In this document: positions 5,134-6,586 of the stretch, in pieces
How the letters are laid out: each line of letters opens with the position of its first letter
How positions within the stretch are numbered: the first letter of the stretch is position 1
Assembly: GCA_030433055.1 (NCBI GenBank)
Contig: JAUILJ010000465.1
Span: 1 to 6,586, forward strand
Direction: 5' to 3'
Length of the DNA: 6,586 nt
Origin: Polyangia bacterium
GTDB lineage: Bacteria > Myxococcota_A > Polyangia > Polyangiales > Polyangiaceae
Notes under the pieces: model-generated
What the model saw: the letters and a program-made list of their open reading frames with translations, nothing else
Databases searched by the model: none
What the model was told of the DNA's origin: nothing
Position numbers and translations under genes: made by a program

Positions 5134-6312
5134 ATGCGTATTCGTGCCTGGATTGGATTGATGTTGGTCGCTCTGCTGCTGTCGGGCAGCAGCCTGGCGG
5201 CTCCCAAGACCCACGTCGTGGAGAAGGGCCACTCGCTGTGGTCCATCGCCCGGCGCTATGGCGTGACGGTGACCGCGCTGCGGGCGCGCAATGATTTGAA
5301 GAAGGGCGACCCGCTGCAGATCGGTCAGCGCCTGGAGATCCCGCCGAAGGACTGGAAGCCCGATGGCTCGAAGGCCTCGCGCGCCAAGGACGACGACGAC
5401 AAGCCGTCGCGGCGCAGCAAGAAGGCAGAGCCCGACTGGGTGAACGCGAAGCCCGCGCCGGAGACCCAGGTCCAGAAGAGCGTCAAGGAGCGCGGCGTCA
5501 ACCCGTGCAACACGCCGGACCCCGGCTGGGGCACCTACACCCACTGGGACCGCTCGCCCAGCATCGGGCAGATGATCATGCCCGAGCGCGGTGGGGTGAC
5601 TCGCGGCGGCGGCTTCGACGTGATGATTCACTTCCACGGCCATGAGCCGGTGCGCAAGGAGTGGGTCAAGGTGATGAACGGCACGGTGTTGGTCGGTATC
5701 GACCTCGGCATCGGCTCCGGTCCCTACGAGGCGACCTTCCGCTCACCCGCGGCGTTCAAGGCGCTGCTCGATTCCGTAGAGAAAGCAGTCGCGGAGAAGA
5801 CTGGGAAGAAGAAGGCGTACATCCGCAAGCTCGGGCTCTCAGCCTGGAGCGCGGGCTATGGCGCTGTCGAGTCGATCCTGCGCATCCCCGAGTACGCGAA
5901 GAAGGTCGATGTGGTGGTGCTGCTCGACGGGCTGCACTCGGCCACCACCGAGCCGATGAAGAGCAAGCAGCTCGAGCCCTTCGTCGACTTCGCCAAGCAA
6001 GCCGCGCGGCGCCGCAAGTTCATGTTCGTGTCGCACTCGTCAATTATTCCGCCGGGATACGCATCCACGACGGAGACGGTGCACTACCTGATCAACGAGC
6101 TGCGTGGGAAGCCGCGTCACGCGCGGCATCGCAAGAGTGATCCGATGGGCCTCGAGCTGATCGATCGCTACGATCGTGGCTTCTTCCACGCCCGTGGCTA
6201 CAACGGCAACGACAAGATGGATCACTGCGCGCACATCGGTCTCTTCAAGGACGTGCTGAAGGTGCACATCCGTCGCCGCTGGAACAGCCCGCGCGGCTAC
6301 CGCCGCAAGTAG
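5134..6312 (+). CDS. Secreted LysM protein with alpha/beta-hydrolase-like domain
   Basis: A 392-residue exported protein. Residues 1-23 form a signal peptide (basic MRIRAW, hydrophobic core, SLAA near the likely cleavage site). A LysM domain at about 26-70 (HVVEKGHSLWSIARRYGV, then IGQRLEIP) should bind peptidoglycan or another N-acetylglucosamine polymer. A charged linker with a DDDDK run follows (about 72-118). The C-terminal domain (about 140-380) resembles a serine alpha/beta hydrolase: FDVMIHFHGHEP near 161-172 like an oxyanion-hole HG strand, AWSAG at 237-241 as a nucleophile elbow with Ser239 and Ala in place of the usual first Gly, VVLLDGLHS with Asp265, and DHCAHIG with His364 or His367. 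Cys125 and Cys365 could pair. The triad is inferred from order and spacing; the substrate is unknown. The ATG at 5134 is the only start keeping the full signal peptide, since an in-frame stop lies at 5095-5097. No clear ribosome site is visible. Confidence 0.93.
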   Translation: MRIRAWIGLMLVALLLSGSSLAAPKTHVVEKGHSLWSIARRYGVTVTALRARNDLKKGDPLQIGQRLEIPPKDWKPDGSKASRAKDDDDKPSRRSKKAEPDWVNAKPAPETQVQKSVKERGVNPCNTPDPGWGTYTHWDRSPSIGQMIMPERGGVTRGGGFDVMIHFHGHEPVRKEWVKVMNGTVLVGIDLGIGSGPYEATFRSPAAFKALLDSVEKAVAEKTGKKKAYIRKLGLSAWSAGYGAVESILRIPEYAKKVDVVVLLDGLHSATTEPMKSKQLEPFVDFAKQAARRRKFMFVSHSSIIPPGYASTTETVHYLINELRGKPRHARHRKSDPMGLELIDRYDRGFFHARGYNGNDKMDHCAHIGLFKDVLKVHIRRRWNSPRGYRRK

Positions 6313-6586
6313 GCCCGCGAGCGCTCGGGGGTCGCCCCGACGGGGATTTCGTTGATGGTGCGTTCGAGCTGATTGCCGGGAAAGTCGAACGCGGCGCCGA
6401 ACAAGACGCGTTCGCCCTCGCGTGTGGCGCTCCCGAGGAGGATCGCCTGGTGTCCGTCGAGCGCGTCGACCCCGGGGGTGTCGCTCTTCGGAAACGAGAG
6501 CTCGAGTGAAAACGTCTGCGCGCGACCGTACACCCCGTCGGCGCGGCCGAGCGCGAGACCGTCGCCGAGGGCGTCGAACACGAAGG
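6297..6586 (-). CDS. C-terminal part of an unrecognised protein (cut by right edge)
   Basis: An open frame of about 95 residues enters from the right edge and ends at a TAG at 6297-6299. The first in-frame start-like codon (GTG at 6581) is preceded in frame by another sense codon at the edge, and the protein begins in mid-domain (VFDALGDGLALGRADG), so this is most likely the tail of a longer gene. Consistently high G/C third positions support coding. The order FSLELSF, then RVLFGAAFDF, then an alpha-helical end faintly recalls PilZ-type domains, which often end in a Gly-x-x-Phe strand and a helix, but the RxxxR and DxSxxG signatures are not visible, so I do not assign it. Its last 16 bases overlap the end of the convergent LysM gene. 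Confidence 0.65.
   Translation of the reverse strand, partial: FVFDALGDGLALGRADGVYGRAQTFSLELSFPKSDTPGVDALDGHQAILLGSATREGERVLFGAAFDFPGNQLERTINEIPVGATPERSRAYLRR
6325..6340. terminator. GC-rich hairpin after the LysM-hydrolase gene
   Basis: TCGGGG and CCCCGA form a perfect 6-pair stem with a GTCG loop, 12 bases after the LysM-gene stop. A second arm, CGGGG at 6341-6345, could compete, and the 10-base palindrome CGAGCGCTCG lies just before at 6318-6327. No T run follows on the plus strand, so it is a weak terminator candidate, and it lies inside the coding end of the convergent gene. Confidence 0.22.

Noticed and set aside
4976..5161. A 61-codon open frame on the plus strand in the intergenic region
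   Set aside because: It overlaps the LysM-gene start in another frame, has no ribosome site and shows only Arg/Ser/Ala-rich composition typical of chance frames.
4921..5643. A 240-codon open frame on the minus strand
   Set aside because: It lies opposite the LysM-hydrolase start and the intergenic region. It is low-complexity His/Arg/Ala/Leu sequence without motifs, while the plus strand encodes a signal peptide and a LysM domain.

Overview
This 6.6 kb window is high-GC chromosomal DNA with strong G/C preference at third codon positions. Its gene content suggests a myxobacterium or close relative (Myxococcota, perhaps the Polyangiales side): a soluble GAF-PAS histidine kinase, a secreted lipoprotein with a sulfatase-modifying-factor fold, a secreted LysM-hydrolase and a short-type dihydroxy-acid dehydratase. 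The taxonomic call is inference from style and content; no marker gene is present. I see no rRNA, tRNA, CRISPR array, insertion sequence or phage gene.

Layout, left to right. (1) Positions 1-1452, minus strand: 484 residues of a cytoplasmic sensor histidine kinase (GAF, PAS, HisKA with AHDFNN, start of HATPase), cut by the left edge. (2) 1463-2029, minus: a small membrane protein with two CxxC pairs. It ends 10 bases before the kinase starts, and the kinase Shine-Dalgarno overlaps its stop codon, so the two are almost certainly co-transcribed. (3) 2030-2126: a gap holding a strong intrinsic terminator (15-pair stem, then UUUU) that reads on the minus strand and lies just in front of the membrane-protein ribosome site. 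(4) 2127-3803, minus: ilvD, complete, with all three iron-sulfur cysteines. (5) 3804-3900: a leader with two small stem-loops. (6) 3901-4830, minus: a lipoprotein with an FGE/SUMF1-like domain lacking the active-site cysteines. (7) 4831-5133: a 303-base divergent intergenic region. (8) 5134-6312, plus: a secreted LysM plus alpha/beta-hydrolase-like protein. (9) 6297-6586, minus: the C-terminal end of an unrecognised protein, overlapping gene 8 tail to tail by 16 bases.

Three loose units emerge: a signalling pair (membrane CxxC protein plus kinase), a housekeeping branched-chain amino acid gene, and a divergent pair of exported envelope proteins. No phage-defence, secondary-metabolite or mobile system is evident. 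The points most worth a second look are the catalytically stripped FGE-like lipoprotein, the LysM-hydrolase with an AWSAG elbow, the CxxC membrane protein coupled to the kinase, and the terminator whose CCUCC loop can partly pair with the next gene's ribosome site.
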